Assembly: GCF_001757355.1 (NCBI RefSeq)
Contig: NZ_MINO01000021.1
Coordinates: 1-61,297, forward strand
Reading direction: 5' to 3'
Origin: Sphingobium phenoxybenzoativorans
Lineage (GTDB): Bacteria > Pseudomonadota > Alphaproteobacteria > Sphingomonadales > Sphingomonadaceae
DNA: 61,297 bases
Part shown: positions 1 through 10,031 of the stretch, piece after piece
Numbering within the stretch: the first letter of the stretch is position 1
Layout: each line of letters begins with the position of its first letter
Notes under the pieces: generated by a model
Seen by the model: only the letters and a program-made list of their open reading frames with translations
Told to the model about the DNA's origin: nothing
The model's database searches: none
Position numbers and translations under genes: made by a program

Positions 1-408
1 ACCATCGGCGCCACCCGCCGCAACCAGACGCGCGCCTGGCTGATGCATCACTGCTTCATGATCGCGAAAGGGCAGATGGAGCCGGCCGACGTGCCCCGCA
101 ATCCCGCCTGCGACATTGTGTGGGACCATGGCGACCCCGCCAAGTCCCGCCGGGGCGCGCAGGAAATGGCCGACCTGTTCTCGATCGTCTACCTCCCCTC
201 GCTCACCTCTCGCCATATAGAGGGCAATGCGATCGACATGACGATCACCTGGGCCGGAACGCTCAAAATCAAGGATGCGGAAGGCAACCGCGTCAGCCTC
301 GACACCCCCCGCACCGGAGACAACCGCGCGCTCCACAAGGTTGGCAAGAGCTATGGCGTGATAAAGCTCCTGTCCGACCCGCCGCATTGGTCATCGGACG
401 GGCACTGA
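1..408 (+). CDS. M15-like peptidase fragment (5' end outside window)
   Basis: The reading frame is open from base 1, so the N-terminus lies outside the window and 135 C-terminal residues are visible. The segment SRHIEGNAIDMTI fits the SxHxxGxAxD zinc/catalytic signature of M15 (VanY-type) D,D-peptidases. The closing DPPHWSSDGH resembles the C-terminal histidine region of such enzymes. If correct, it trims peptide cross-links in peptidoglycan. The visible part is too short to name the subfamily, and a non-peptidase relative is possible. Confidence 0.55.
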   Translation, partial: TIGATRRNQTRAWLMHHCFMIAKGQMEPADVPRNPACDIVWDHGDPAKSRRGAQEMADLFSIVYLPSLTSRHIEGNAIDMTITWAGTLKIKDAEGNRVSLDTPRTGDNRALHKVGKSYGVIKLLSDPPHWSSDGH

Positions 409-445
409 AGGCAGGCGGAGCATCTCTGGGCTGTTCTAGCCCACT

Positions 446-532
446 CCGTTCCGGCTGAGCTTGTCGAAGCCCTGTCCTTATTTTTCAACGCTGCAGAGAA
501 GGACAGCCCTTCGACAAGCTCAGGGCGAACGG
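446..532. repeat. Dispersed palindromic repeat, copy 1
   Basis: Two arms of about 34 bases (446-479 and 499-532) are near-perfect reverse complements around a 19-base loop. Their core reads GAGCTTGTCGAAG on one arm and CTTCGACAAGCTC on the other. The same element recurs at 4374-4455. It lies between convergent genes and could act as a bidirectional transcription stop after dnaJ. REP-like elements of this type are common in sphingomonad intergenic DNA. Confidence 0.85.
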
Positions 533-566
533 TATTGGAGAATAAAAGTCCTCCCCGCATCCCCCA

Positions 567-1703
567 TCAATCGCTGAACATATCCTTCAGCTTGCTGAAG
601 AAGCCGGTGGAGGCCGGGCATTCGTCGCCCGTCTCGGTCTCGCGGAACGCTTCCAGCAATTCGCGCTGGCGCGATGTCAGCTTGGTCGGCGTCTCAACAT
701 CGACCTGAATCACCATGTCGCCAAAGCCGCGGCTGTTCAGCACCGGCATGCCCGCGCCGCGCTGGCGCAATTGCTTGCCGGACTGGATGCCCGCGGGGAT
801 CGCGATCTTGTGGACCTGCTTGTCCAGCCCCGGCACCTCGATCGTGCCGCCCAGCGCCGCCGTCGTGAAGCTGACGGGCGCGCGGCACAGCAGGACATTG
901 CCCTCGCGCTCGAAGATCGGATGCCGCTTGATGTGCAGGAAGATATAGAGGTCGCCCGGCGGCGCGCCGCGCGCGCCCGCCTCGCCCTTGCCGGACAGGC
1001 GGATGCGGTTGCCCTCATCCACGCCGGCGGGGATATTGACCTCCAGCGTCTTGTGCTGGTCGACGCGCCCCTCGCCCCGGCATGACCGGCACGGGCTGTC
1101 GATCACCTGGCCCGCGCCATGGCAGGACGGGCATGTCCGCTCGACGACGAAGAAGCCCTGCTGCGCCCGCACCTGCCCGCTGCCGCGGCAGGTCATGCAC
1201 GCCTTGGCCTTGGTGCCCGGCTGCGCGCCGGTCCCATCGCAAGGCTCGCAATTTTCCGAAACCTCGATCTCGATCTGGGTGGACTTGCCCGCAAAGGCTT
1301 CCTCCAGCGTGATCTCCATGTCGTAGCGCAGGTCCGCGCCGCGCCGGTTCGCCTGCTGGCGTCCGCCGCCGCCGAAACCGGACTGGCCGAATATCGTCTC
1401 GAAAATATCGCCAAGATCGGAAAAGCCGCCCGCGCCGCCAGCGCCGAAGCCGCCCGGTCCGCCGCCACCGCCATTTTTGAAGGCGGCATGGCCGAAACGG
1501 TCATAGGCCGCGCGCTTCTGCGGGTCTTTCAGGCATTCATAGGCCTCGCTGACGGCCTTGAACTTGTCCTCGCTGTCGGCGCACCCCCCGGTCTTGTCCG
1601 GGTGATATTTCATCGCCATCCGGCGGTACGCGCTCTTGATGGTGCCGGCATCCGCCGTGCGCTCCACCTCCAGCAGTTCATAAAAATCGATTTCGGTGTT
1701 CAT
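567..1703 (-). CDS. dnaJ: Chaperone DnaJ (Hsp40)
   Basis: This is a 378-residue type I Hsp40, the co-chaperone that delivers clients to DnaK and stimulates its ATPase. The N-terminal J domain has the HPD motif (KYHPDKTGG), followed by a Gly/Phe-rich linker. Four CxxCxGxG zinc-binding repeats then appear ([32 protein letters not shown]), and the C-terminal substrate-binding domains complete it. Length and domain order are normal. It lies 65 bases downstream of dnaK in the same direction, so it is probably cotranscribed from the dnaK promoter. Confidence 0.98.
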   Translation of the reverse strand: MNTEIDFYELLEVERTADAGTIKSAYRRMAMKYHPDKTGGCADSEDKFKAVSEAYECLKDPQKRAAYDRFGHAAFKNGGGGGPGGFGAGGAGGFSDLGDIFETIFGQSGFGGGGRQQANRRGADLRYDMEITLEEAFAGKSTQIEIEVSENCEPCDGTGAQPGTKAKACMTCRGSGQVRAQQGFFVVERTCPSCHGAGQVIDSPCRSCRGEGRVDQHKTLEVNIPAGVDEGNRIRLSGKGEAGARGAPPGDLYIFLHIKRHPIFEREGNVLLCRAPVSFTTAALGGTIEVPGLDKQVHKIAIPAGIQSGKQLRQRGAGMPVLNSRGFGDMVIQVDVETPTKLTSRQRELLEAFRETETGDECPASTGFFSKLKDMFSD

Positions 1704-1722
1704 TCAGGCCCCCGCCCGCTTG

Positions 1723-1755
1723 TCCCGCCACCCTTAAAAAAGAAAGATGGCGGGA
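1723..1755 (-). promoter_or_regulatory. Hairpin between dnaK and dnaJ
   Basis: TCCCGCCA (1723-1730) and TGGCGGGA (1748-1755) form a perfect 8-bp stem over an A-rich loop in the dnaK-dnaJ gap. There is no following U run in the direction of transcription. It is more likely to attenuate transcription or stabilise the dnaK mRNA end, lowering dnaJ relative to dnaK, than to act as a full terminator. Confidence 0.4.
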
Positions 1756-1768
1756 AAAGGGCTTAAGC

Positions 1769-3682
<1,914 letters not shown>

Positions 3683-3770
3683 TTCTTCCTCGTTTAACCC
3701 CAAATGCGTTCAGCGGTTGACGGCTCCGCCCCGCAAAGAGCGCCAGGCGCGGTCACCGTTCGGGTCTGGA

Positions 3771-3797
3771 TATAGGCGCGCTTTTCCTTGGCACAAG
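3771..3797 (-). promoter_or_regulatory. Sigma-32-type heat-shock promoter of dnaK
   Basis: On the minus strand CTTG (3797-3794) is followed after exactly 17 bases by CCTATAT (from 3776). This matches the alphaproteobacterial RpoH consensus, CTTG - 17/18 bases - CYTATnT. It is correctly oriented and placed upstream of dnaK. This is a motif match only, without transcript data. Confidence 0.7.
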
Positions 3798-3854
3798 GAT
3801 GTATGATGATTAGGCAGTCCGGCGACCGGAAACGAGACAGTTGGAGTCGATGAA

Positions 3855-4361
3855 ATGGGCGCTTTCAGCAGAATATCCGCGGCATGCGCGCTATTGGCGT
3901 CGACCCTGCTGCTCGCCGCCTGCGCCGACCCGCCGCCGCTTTACGTCGATCAGGCGTGGGTGCGCCTGTCCGCCAACCCGGATTCGCCCTCGGCCGGCTA
4001 TTTCGTCGTGCATGGCGGCCCCGCGCCCGTGGCCCTGCGCGGCGTGATGTCCGACTATGCGCAGCGGATCGAAATGCATGAAAGCATGGCGATGGGCGGC
4101 ATGATGACGATGAAGCCGGTGGACAAGGTGGACATTCCCGCCGGCCAGACCGTCGCCTTTGAACCAGGCGGCAAGCATATCATGCTGTTCCGCATCAACC
4201 AGAACGCCGTGACCCAGGGCAAGATTCCCCTGACCTTTCTCTTTTCCAACGGCGACCGCATCCAGTTCGACGCGGTGATCCAGAAAACCGGCGAACCCGC
4301 GCCTGCGGCGAAGGAAGGCGGATCGGGTCACGCAGGCAATGCGAGCGGCGCGGCGCATTAA
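3855..4361 (+). CDS. PCuAC-type periplasmic copper chaperone lipoprotein
   Basis: The 168-residue protein has a lipoprotein signal (hydrophobic stretch ending LLLAACAD, lipobox Cys). Its PCuAC (DUF461) core shows an MHESMAMGGMMTM segment and a downstream HIMLFRI, the His/Met ligands that bind Cu(I). Family members hand copper to the CuA or CuB site of cytochrome oxidase. The tail is rich in Gly, Ala and His. It stands alone, with no oxidase genes nearby. It is divergent from dnaK. Confidence 0.85.
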   Translation: MGAFSRISAACALLASTLLLAACADPPPLYVDQAWVRLSANPDSPSAGYFVVHGGPAPVALRGVMSDYAQRIEMHESMAMGGMMTMKPVDKVDIPAGQTVAFEPGGKHIMLFRINQNAVTQGKIPLTFLFSNGDRIQFDAVIQKTGEPAPAAKEGGSGHAGNASGAAH

Positions 4362-4373
4362 TTCTCTTCTCCT

Positions 4374-4455
4374 CCGTTCGGGCTGAGCTTGTCGAAGCCC
4401 TGCCCTTTCTTTGACTTAGAGAAGGACAGTCCTTCGACAAGCTCAGGACGAACGG
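4374..4455. repeat. Dispersed palindromic repeat, copy 2
   Basis: This is the same element as at 446-532: arms 4374-4407 and 4422-4455 around a 14-base spacer. It ends 8 bases before the start codon of the next gene. Read through in frame, it would add a peptide containing STSSGRT to that protein, a translation artefact of this repeat. Confidence 0.85.
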
Positions 4456-4463
4456 TTAATAGA

Positions 4464-4934
4464 ATGCCGGTGAACACCACCCGCCCGCTCACGTCTGCCG
4501 AACGCGCCCTCGCCGCCTCCATCTTCGGCGACGCCATCGATTATGACGCGGTGCGCATTCACAACCGCAAATGGTGGCCGCTCCAGCCCAGGCGCGTGAC
4601 GATGGCTCCGGACGGCGACCTGTGGTTTCACCCGGCGAACGGGCTGTTCTGCGACGATTTCTGCGCAAGTCCGATGGAGCATCAGGGTCTGCTCATCCAC
4701 GAAATGACCCATGTCTGGCAGGCGCAGCATCGCGGTAAATACTGGCTCCCGCTGATGCGCCACCCCTTCTGCCGCTACAGTTACACGCTGGAGCCGGGCA
4801 AGCCCTTCGCCCGCTATGGGATAGAGCAGCAGGCCGAAATCGTCCGCCACGCCTTCCTGCTGCGCCAGGGCGTCAAGCTGAAGAACAGGCCCCCACTGGA
4901 GGCTTATGAAGCGGTGCTGCCGTTTAAGGCTTAA
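4464..4934 (+). CDS. 'vgr related' putative metallopeptidase-like protein
   Basis: This 156-residue cytosolic protein resembles the family annotated in sphingomonads as 'vgr related protein'. It contains HEMTHVWQAQH, an HExxH-like zinc-protease motif in which the glutamate follows the first histidine, plus a later conserved EQQAEIVRH. The ATG at 4464 is preferred, because a start at 4389 would place the whole palindromic repeat inside the protein. No other type VI secretion genes are near, so a true VgrG role is not supported. Catalysis is untested. Confidence 0.7.
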   Translation: MPVNTTRPLTSAERALAASIFGDAIDYDAVRIHNRKWWPLQPRRVTMAPDGDLWFHPANGLFCDDFCASPMEHQGLLIHEMTHVWQAQHRGKYWLPLMRHPFCRYSYTLEPGKPFARYGIEQQAEIVRHAFLLRQGVKLKNRPPLEAYEAVLPFKA

Positions 4935-5015
4935 CGTCATCCCAGCGTAGGCTGGGATCTCGTGAGGCTTGGTTGCACGTCACGGGCTGAAATCCCAGCC
5001 TACGCCGGGATGACG
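4935..5015. repeat. Inverted repeat of a second intergenic family
   Basis: Two 27-base arms (4935-4961 and 4989-5015), mostly complementary and beginning CGTCATCCC on each strand, flank a 27-base spacer. They lie between two convergent genes, about 10 bases from each stop. Such CGTCATCCC palindromes are dispersed in many proteobacterial genomes. It could serve as a bidirectional terminator. Confidence 0.8.
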
Positions 5016-5024
5016 CCGATGATA

Positions 5025-6113
5025 TCAGCCCCGCCCAGCCCCCATCGAGGCCCGCACCAGCCGCATCACCATCGCCCGCAGGCTGCGGTAATTGGCCCGG
5101 TGGTAGGATGTGCCCTCCGGCATGGTCGCGATCAGCCGGCTGTGCGCCTCACCCAGCGCATGATAAGGGAGTCCGGGCAGCAGATGGTGGATCGCATGAT
5201 AGCGCAGGCCCACCGGTGCCCACAGCACGGGCAGATATCCCGGCGGCGGCACGTTCACGCTGTCGAGATATTGCGCGGTGATGCTCATCTCCTCGCCGTC
5301 ATTCTCCCACAGATGCGCGACCAGCGTGCGCACCTGGTTGACTATCATCGCGCCCGAAAGCACCGCCAGATAGACGAGGAACGCGCGCAACGGCACCACG
5401 CCCGCCGCGACCAGCGCGATCAGGCCGATGCTCCACAGGCTCGCCACGCCCTCCCACAGCGCCCAGGACCGGCGGAGTTTCGCGTCCGGCGCGGGACGGC
5501 GGAACTGCGGATTGATCGCCAGCGCCGAATATTTCTCCATCACCGCCCCGCGCAGGCGCGGCGACAGCAGCGACAGCGGCACCAGCACTGCGTGCCGGAT
5601 CAGGAAGCCGATCGGCGCCAGTGCCGCCGCCGCCATGAACACCGCCAGCGTTCCCGTCCGCATGCGCGAGAGAGGCAGATATTCGGGATCGTCCACCGTG
5701 CCATATCGCGCGCGATGGTGATGCAGCGTATGCACGCCCTCATACATGAAGGACGGAATCATCAGCGGCACGCCCGCGATCAGGTTCCATACGGTATGAA
5801 ATCCCGGCACGGCGTCCGGCTTCAGGTGCGAAATCTCGTGAATGAAGCTGCTCGCGCGATAGAGCAGCAGCATCGCCACCAGCGCGCCCGCAATCGCCAC
5901 ACCCACGGAGGGCGCGGTCATCGCCACGAACAGCCCAGCATAACCCACCGCCGCCGACAGCAACATATCGGTCCAGTAGATTGCGGGCTTGGCGCGACTC
6001 AATTCCTGATTGAGCGCCGCCGCCGCGCGCAGCAGCGCTTTATCCTCATAGGATCGTGGCGGAAGCGCCGGTTTCCCGGACGCCGCGCCGCTGTCGAGTT
6101 CGCTGAAATACAT
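5025..6113 (-). CDS. Membrane fatty acid desaturase
   Basis: The 362-residue integral membrane di-iron enzyme has three histidine boxes in the expected order: HEISH, then HTLHHHRARYG, then HAIHHLLPGLPYH. Several hydrophobic segments separate them. The family introduces double bonds into acyl chains or hydroxylates lipids and carotenoids. The substrate cannot be told from sequence. It is a single gene with its own promoter region. It could be a carotenoid or sphingolipid hydroxylase rather than an acyl-lipid desaturase. Confidence 0.85.
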   Translation of the reverse strand: MYFSELDSGAASGKPALPPRSYEDKALLRAAAALNQELSRAKPAIYWTDMLLSAAVGYAGLFVAMTAPSVGVAIAGALVAMLLLYRASSFIHEISHLKPDAVPGFHTVWNLIAGVPLMIPSFMYEGVHTLHHHRARYGTVDDPEYLPLSRMRTGTLAVFMAAAALAPIGFLIRHAVLVPLSLLSPRLRGAVMEKYSALAINPQFRRPAPDAKLRRSWALWEGVASLWSIGLIALVAAGVVPLRAFLVYLAVLSGAMIVNQVRTLVAHLWENDGEEMSITAQYLDSVNVPPPGYLPVLWAPVGLRYHAIHHLLPGLPYHALGEAHSRLIATMPEGTSYHRANYRSLRAMVMRLVRASMGAGRG

Positions 6114-6241
6114 GCCGACCTACATAATGTTTGACGGCTGTTTAAACAAACTTTGGGGTGAGAATGAGGCAGATTTGGGCGAGGAACGGACGCGCCCTCC
6201 GGCGGATCGGGAATGGCTCGGCCAATGGATCGGCTGCCGGA

Positions 6242-6862
6242 TCAGGGCGCCTTGGGCATCTCGAAACGCACCATCGCGCTCTGGACTGACGGCACGGCCG
6301 CGCCCGCCGCGTTCCGCGCCGGCGCAGGCTTGTAATCCTTGGCCAGCGCCTCGCACGCCGCCGGTCCCAGGGCCTCGACGGTCTGCATGAACCGCCGCCT
6401 CTCCCCGGCCATGGACGCGCAATGGCTGATCGCGCCGCTTTCATCGACCAGGAATGCAACCCTGGCATAGGCCGGACTTGTTGCGCCGCCGGGCAATGCA
6501 TCGACCGCGACGGCCAGTTTCGAACGGTCGGGCCGCCGCGAAGTATTGCCGGGCATCAGGAAGCTCGCCACGCCCTCATGCCGGGCGAACGCCGGCCTGC
6601 CCTGATCGTCCTTGGCGGGCTGGAAACGGGCGCTTTTCATGACGATATCGCATACCTTGCGGTCAAGATCGCCATTCTCCTGCGTCTCGCAGCGAATGGC
6701 CGCGCCATCGGGCGAGACATCGATCATATAGGCGATGAAGCCCCGGTCGGCGACTGCGAGAGCCGTTTTCGGATGCTCCTTGCTGGTGAACCAGGTGTTG
6801 GGCTCGACGGGAGCGGCGGGCGCGAGCGCGCCTGCAAGCATGATGGATAACAAGGCTGTCAT
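6242..6862 (-). CDS. Secreted protein with TonB C-terminal-like repeats
   Basis: This 206-residue protein has a hydrophobic N-terminal signal (MTALLSIMLAGALAPAAP). Two segments, around residues 45-85 and 125-205, resemble the TonB C-terminal fold: VSPDGAAIRCE...CDIVMKSARFQPAKD, and VDESGAISHCAS...AACEALAKDYKPAP. The lone-Cys pattern is typical of small energy-transducer-TonB-like periplasmic proteins in sphingomonads. It lacks the TonB transmembrane anchor and proline-rich spacer, so it probably does not transduce energy itself. Function unknown. Confidence 0.6.
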   Translation of the reverse strand: MTALLSIMLAGALAPAAPVEPNTWFTSKEHPKTALAVADRGFIAYMIDVSPDGAAIRCETQENGDLDRKVCDIVMKSARFQPAKDDQGRPAFARHEGVASFLMPGNTSRRPDRSKLAVAVDALPGGATSPAYARVAFLVDESGAISHCASMAGERRRFMQTVEALGPAACEALAKDYKPAPARNAAGAAVPSVQSAMVRFEMPKAP

Positions 6863-6961
6863 GGCAAGCGCCTCCCCCTACGCAATCACGTCCACTGGCA
6901 CGCCGCATGGCATTGTCCATGGCCGATGACAATGACGATCTGCGGGGGAGATGGTCAGGGA

Positions 6962-6992
6962 GGCGTCCGGCGCTGCCGTATGGCCGGACGCC
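6962..6992 (-). terminator. Hairpin after the PadR-DUF2218 operon
   Basis: GGCGTCCGG (6962-6970) and CCGGACGCC (6984-6992) give a perfect 9-bp stem about 16 bases past the DUF2218 stop codon. No strong U tract follows, so termination strength is uncertain. Confidence 0.5.
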
Positions 6993-7008
6993 GCCCGCCG
7001 GAACCGCT

Positions 7009-7293
7009 TTATTTCCAGTCGAACGCCAGCGGCGCTTCCTTGAAGGCGAAGCGGTCAAGATGTTCGGCGACCACGCCCTTCATCCGGTCCAGCACCGCCG
7101 GGTCCTCCGCATCGATCGTGACGCGAAGGCTTCCCGCCTCCGCCACCATCGTCGTCAGCGCTTGCGGCAAGGCCACGGTGCCGCGCTGCGCGTCGAAGGT
7201 GACGTCGAACTTGTGGCCCCAATGCTTGCACAATTGCTGCAAATAACGGCTGCCGCTGTCCGTCGGCACGCTTGCAGTGGTGGTCGCCATCAT
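7009..7293 (-). CDS. DUF2218 domain protein
   Basis: The 94-residue protein fits the DUF2218 family, a small alpha/beta domain of unknown biochemistry. Segments such as YLQQLCKHWGHKF and LDRMKGVVAEHLDRFAF are characteristic. Its start overlaps the end of the upstream PadR gene by 4 bases, so the two are translationally coupled. DUF2218 genes are often found with iron/siderophore-utilisation genes, which would suggest an iron-linked role here. That is inference, since no siderophore gene adjoins it. Confidence 0.85.
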   Translation of the reverse strand: MMATTTASVPTDSGSRYLQQLCKHWGHKFDVTFDAQRGTVALPQALTTMVAEAGSLRVTIDAEDPAVLDRMKGVVAEHLDRFAFKEAPLAFDWK

Positions 7294-7928
7294 TTCAGCC
7301 TTTCGATCTTGGCGGCCGCCTCGTCGATCAGGGCGGCGACCTCCAGCATGGTGTCGGCATCCGCGCCTTCCTTTTCAAGGCGTCCGCGCAGGGCCATCTT
7401 CAGATTTTCCATCGCGCGGCGGATCGGCGCGCCGTCGGTGCGCTCGCTCATCTTCGCCAGCGTCTCCAGCCGGCTCATCGCCTCCAGCGCCGCATCGCGA
7501 TTTTCCAGCAGATGCGCCTTGCCCGCGTCCGTAATGGCGAACAGCTTGCGCGTGCCCTCTCCGGGCTGCTCCTCCGCCAGTCCCATGTCGGACAGCAGGG
7601 TCAGCGTCGGATAGACGACGCCGGGGCTGGGCGCATAGGTCCCGCCGCTCAGCGCCTCGATCCCGCGGATCAGGTCATATCCGTGTCGCGGCTCGTCATC
7701 GATCAGTTTGAGCAGCACCAGCTTCAGCTCGCCCGCGTCGAACACCCGGCGGCGGCCCCTGCCAAAAGGCCCTCCGCCTCCAAAGCCGCCGCCATGGCCA
7801 TGACGTCCGCCGCCGAAGCCGCCCCTACCAAAACCGCGCCCGAAGCCGTCCGGGGCGCATCCGCGCTCCCGCCCCGCCTCATGGGTAAATCCGTGGCCAT
7901 GTCTGTGGCCGTGCATATGAAATCGCAT
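7290..7928 (-). CDS. PadR-family transcriptional regulator with His/Gly-rich N-terminus
   Basis: The winged-helix PadR domain (about residues 65-140) carries the family sequence ELKLVLLKLIDDEPRHGYDLI followed by a wing segment with PSPGVVYPTL. A helical dimerisation tail follows. Residues 1-60 form an unusual tail very rich in His, Gly, Arg and Phe (HMHGHRHGHG, RHGHGGGFGGGG). I chose ATG 7928 because GGAAAGAGA precedes it. The ATG at 7952 has no ribosome-binding site. An operator-like dyad lies at 7963-7998, so autoregulation is likely. The His-rich tail may bind metal or haem. Confidence 0.85.
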   Translation of the reverse strand: MRFHMHGHRHGHGFTHEAGRERGCAPDGFGRGFGRGGFGGGRHGHGGGFGGGGPFGRGRRRVFDAGELKLVLLKLIDDEPRHGYDLIRGIEALSGGTYAPSPGVVYPTLTLLSDMGLAEEQPGEGTRKLFAITDAGKAHLLENRDAALEAMSRLETLAKMSERTDGAPIRRAMENLKMALRGRLEKEGADADTMLEVAALIDEAAAKIERLK

Positions 7929-7962
7929 GAGTCTCTTTCCAATATGTTTCATGATGCAGCTT

Positions 7963-7998
7963 AGATATATCTTGTCGTAGAATGTTCAAGATATATCT
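7963..7998. promoter_or_regulatory. Perfect 12-bp inverted repeat, likely PadR operator
   Basis: AGATATATCTTG (7963-7974) and CAAGATATATCT (7987-7998) are exact reverse complements separated by 12 bases. Each arm also contains the self-palindrome AGATATATCT. The AT-rich dyad stands out in GC-rich DNA and sits 35-70 bases upstream of the PadR start. PadR regulators bind such ATAT-type palindromes at their own promoters, so this is the likely autoregulatory site. Confidence 0.75.
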
Positions 7999-8061
7999 TA
8001 GATATTTTCAATGATGCTTTTGCTATGCAATAGCATTTTGCGCCCCGCACGCGCCAAACGC

Positions 8062-8099
8062 AATAAAAACGGCGGCAATCCATGGGGATAGCCGCCGTT
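8062..8099 (-). terminator. Rho-independent terminator of hrcA-grpE
   Basis: On the minus strand a perfect 9-bp stem (AACGGCGGC 8068-8076, GCCGCCGTT 8091-8099) is followed by TTTTTATTG, an intrinsic terminator. It lies about 47 bases past the grpE stop. Confidence 0.85.
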
Positions 8100-8145
8100 C
8101 GCGTCGTTCAAAAAAAGCGGAACACCGTCGCGTTCCTAGTCGCAT

Positions 8146-8709
8146 TCAGGGCGCTTTTGCAACCCCGACCATCGCCGGGCGCAGCAGCCGGTCCTTGATC
8201 ATATAGCCGGCCTGCATCTCCTGGACGATCGTGCCGGGCGCCTTGTCTGACGGGATTTCGACCATGGCCTGATGCTTGTTGGGGTCGAGTATCTGGTCCA
8301 GCGCCTCGATCTTCTCAATGCCATTCTTGCGGAACGTGCTTTCCAGCTCGCGGCCGGTCGCCTCCAGGCCGATGACCAGGCCCTTCATCTTGTCATCGTC
8401 GCGCATTTCCGCCGGGATCGCCGCCAGGGCGCGGGACAGATTGTCCGCCACCGAGAGCATGTCGCGCGCAAAGGCCGTCGCGGCATAGGCCCGTGCGTCC
8501 TGCAATTCCTTCTCCAGCCGCCGCCGCACATTCTGCGTATCGGCATGGGCGTAGAGCACGTCCTGCTTGGCGGTCGCCAGTTCATTTTCCAGCGCAGTCA
8601 GCTTGCTTTCCAGCTCGTTCAGCGCCGTATCGGTCTCCGAAACTTCCGCCGCGTCATCGATCACGGCGTCGGGCTGGTCGTTGTGGATGTCTTTATTATC
8701 TTCGCTCAT
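8146..8709 (-). CDS. grpE: Nucleotide exchange factor GrpE
   Basis: The 187-residue GrpE has an acidic N-terminal tail, a long coiled coil (ELESKLTALENELATAKQD) and the C-terminal wing ending KDRLLRPAMVGVAK. It releases ADP from DnaK and so drives the DnaK-DnaJ cycle. It overlaps hrcA by 4 bases and is probably translationally coupled to it. An intrinsic terminator follows. Confidence 0.96.
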   Translation of the reverse strand: MSEDNKDIHNDQPDAVIDDAAEVSETDTALNELESKLTALENELATAKQDVLYAHADTQNVRRRLEKELQDARAYAATAFARDMLSVADNLSRALAAIPAEMRDDDKMKGLVIGLEATGRELESTFRKNGIEKIEALDQILDPNKHQAMVEIPSDKAPGTIVQEMQAGYMIKDRLLRPAMVGVAKAP

Positions 8710-9749
8710 CTCATCAGTCTCGACAGGGTCTGTGCAGTGAAATCCACCATGGGTATCACGCGGGCATAGTTCAAGCGCGTGGGGCCGATCACGCCGACCA
8801 CCCCCAATACCCGGCCGTCACCCCCACGGTAAGGGGCGGCTATGACGGAGGAACCCGAAAGAGAAAAGAGCTTGTTTTCCGAACCGATGAAGATTTTGGT
8901 GGCGGTTCCGGCCAGCGCGCTTTCCAGCAGGCGGGAAATTTCCTGCTTGCCCTCCAGTTCATCCAGCAATTGCCGCACCCGCTCCAGATCGGCCGAAGCG
9001 GTCTCGTCGATCAGGTTCGCCTGCCCCCGCACGATCAACACCGGCCGGTTTTCCATGTCCGATGACCAGATGGCGATTCCGCGCTCGACCAGCTCCCGCG
9101 CCGCGCCATTGATAGCCGCGCGGTCGGCGTCCAGTTCCGCGCGCAACCGCAGCCGCGCCTCGCCCAGCGTCAGGCCGGACAGCCGCGCCGACATATAATT
9201 CGCCGCCTCATTGAGCGCGGAGGGCGTCACATTGTCGGGCAGGTCCACCACCCGGTTTTCCACTGACCCGTCCTCGCCCACCAGCACGGCGAGCGCCTGA
9301 TTGCGGGACAAAGGCACGAAGCCGAACTGCCGCATCACCGGTTCGCGCTTGGGCACCATGACGATACCCGCACAGGCCGACAGGCCGGACAGCGCCAGCG
9401 TCGCCGCGGACAAGGCCTCCTCGATCGGCCCACCATCCGACAGCCGCGCCTCGATCGCCCGCCGGTCCTCGGCCGAAGGCTCCGCCGTCTGCATCATCCC
9501 GTCGACGAACAGGCGCAATCCGCTTTCCGTCGGCATCCGCCCCGCCGAGGTGTGCGGCGCGGCGAGCAGGCCAAGCTCCTCCAGATCCTGCATCACGTTG
9601 CGGATGGAGGCCGGCGACAGGTTCAATCCGGCAAGCTTGCTGATCGTACGCGACCCCACCGGCGCGCCGGTGCCCAGATAGCTTTCCACCACAACGCGGA
9701 AAATATCGCGGGCGCGGCTGTTAAGTTCGGTGATCGGCGTGACGGACAT
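8706..9749 (-). CDS. hrcA: Heat-inducible transcription repressor HrcA
   Basis: The 347-residue repressor has an N-terminal winged helix (ARDIFRVVVESYLGTGAPVGSRTI), an IRNVMQDLEELGLL recognition region and a C-terminal domain with VIGPTRLNYARVIPMVDF. HrcA binds CIRCE operators, usually upstream of groESL, and depends on GroEL for activity. The ATG at 9749 is chosen over the preceding TTG at 9752. No good ribosome-binding site is visible upstream. The pairing with grpE and divergence from rph are common in alphaproteobacteria. No CIRCE copy was seen in this window. Confidence 0.96.
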   Translation of the reverse strand: MSVTPITELNSRARDIFRVVVESYLGTGAPVGSRTISKLAGLNLSPASIRNVMQDLEELGLLAAPHTSAGRMPTESGLRLFVDGMMQTAEPSAEDRRAIEARLSDGGPIEEALSAATLALSGLSACAGIVMVPKREPVMRQFGFVPLSRNQALAVLVGEDGSVENRVVDLPDNVTPSALNEAANYMSARLSGLTLGEARLRLRAELDADRAAINGAARELVERGIAIWSSDMENRPVLIVRGQANLIDETASADLERVRQLLDELEGKQEISRLLESALAGTATKIFIGSENKLFSLSGSSVIAAPYRGGDGRVLGVVGVIGPTRLNYARVIPMVDFTAQTLSRLMR

Positions 9750-9792
9750 CAATGCTCATGTAGGGGGCAATGGCCGATCACTCAATCCGCCC

Positions 9793-9996
9793 TTATCGCC
9801 CGATCTTCCGGGACAGAAAGAGCATGCCCAGCCCCAGCAGGGCCAGACCGGCGCCGCGCCATGCCCAGGGACGGGCGTCGATCATGAAGCTGCTCTCCGG
9901 CCAGTGGACAAGGCCAAGCCCCTGCCCGATCCACAACAGCCCCGTCAGCAGGCAGACCATTCCCAAAATCCGGCACAGCCGCTTCACAATCGCCAT
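9793..9996 (-). CDS. Small two-helix membrane protein
   Basis: This 67-residue protein has two hydrophobic helices (GMVCLLTGLLWIGQGLGLV and GAGLALLGLGMLFL) joined by a short polar loop with HWPESSFM. The ATG at 9996 is backed by a strong AAGGAGGGC ribosome-binding site, making it a real gene. Similar short proteins recur in sphingomonads without a known role. Confidence 0.65.
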   Translation of the reverse strand: MAIVKRLCRILGMVCLLTGLLWIGQGLGLVHWPESSFMIDARPWAWRGAGLALLGLGMLFLSRKIGR

Positions 9997-10031
9997 CACG
10001 CCCTCCTTAACATGCTTGGGCCATGATTAGG

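Noticed and set aside
4389..4934. Longer start for the 'vgr related' gene at 4389
   Set aside because: It would translate the palindromic repeat into the N-terminus. The 4464 start removes this artefact.
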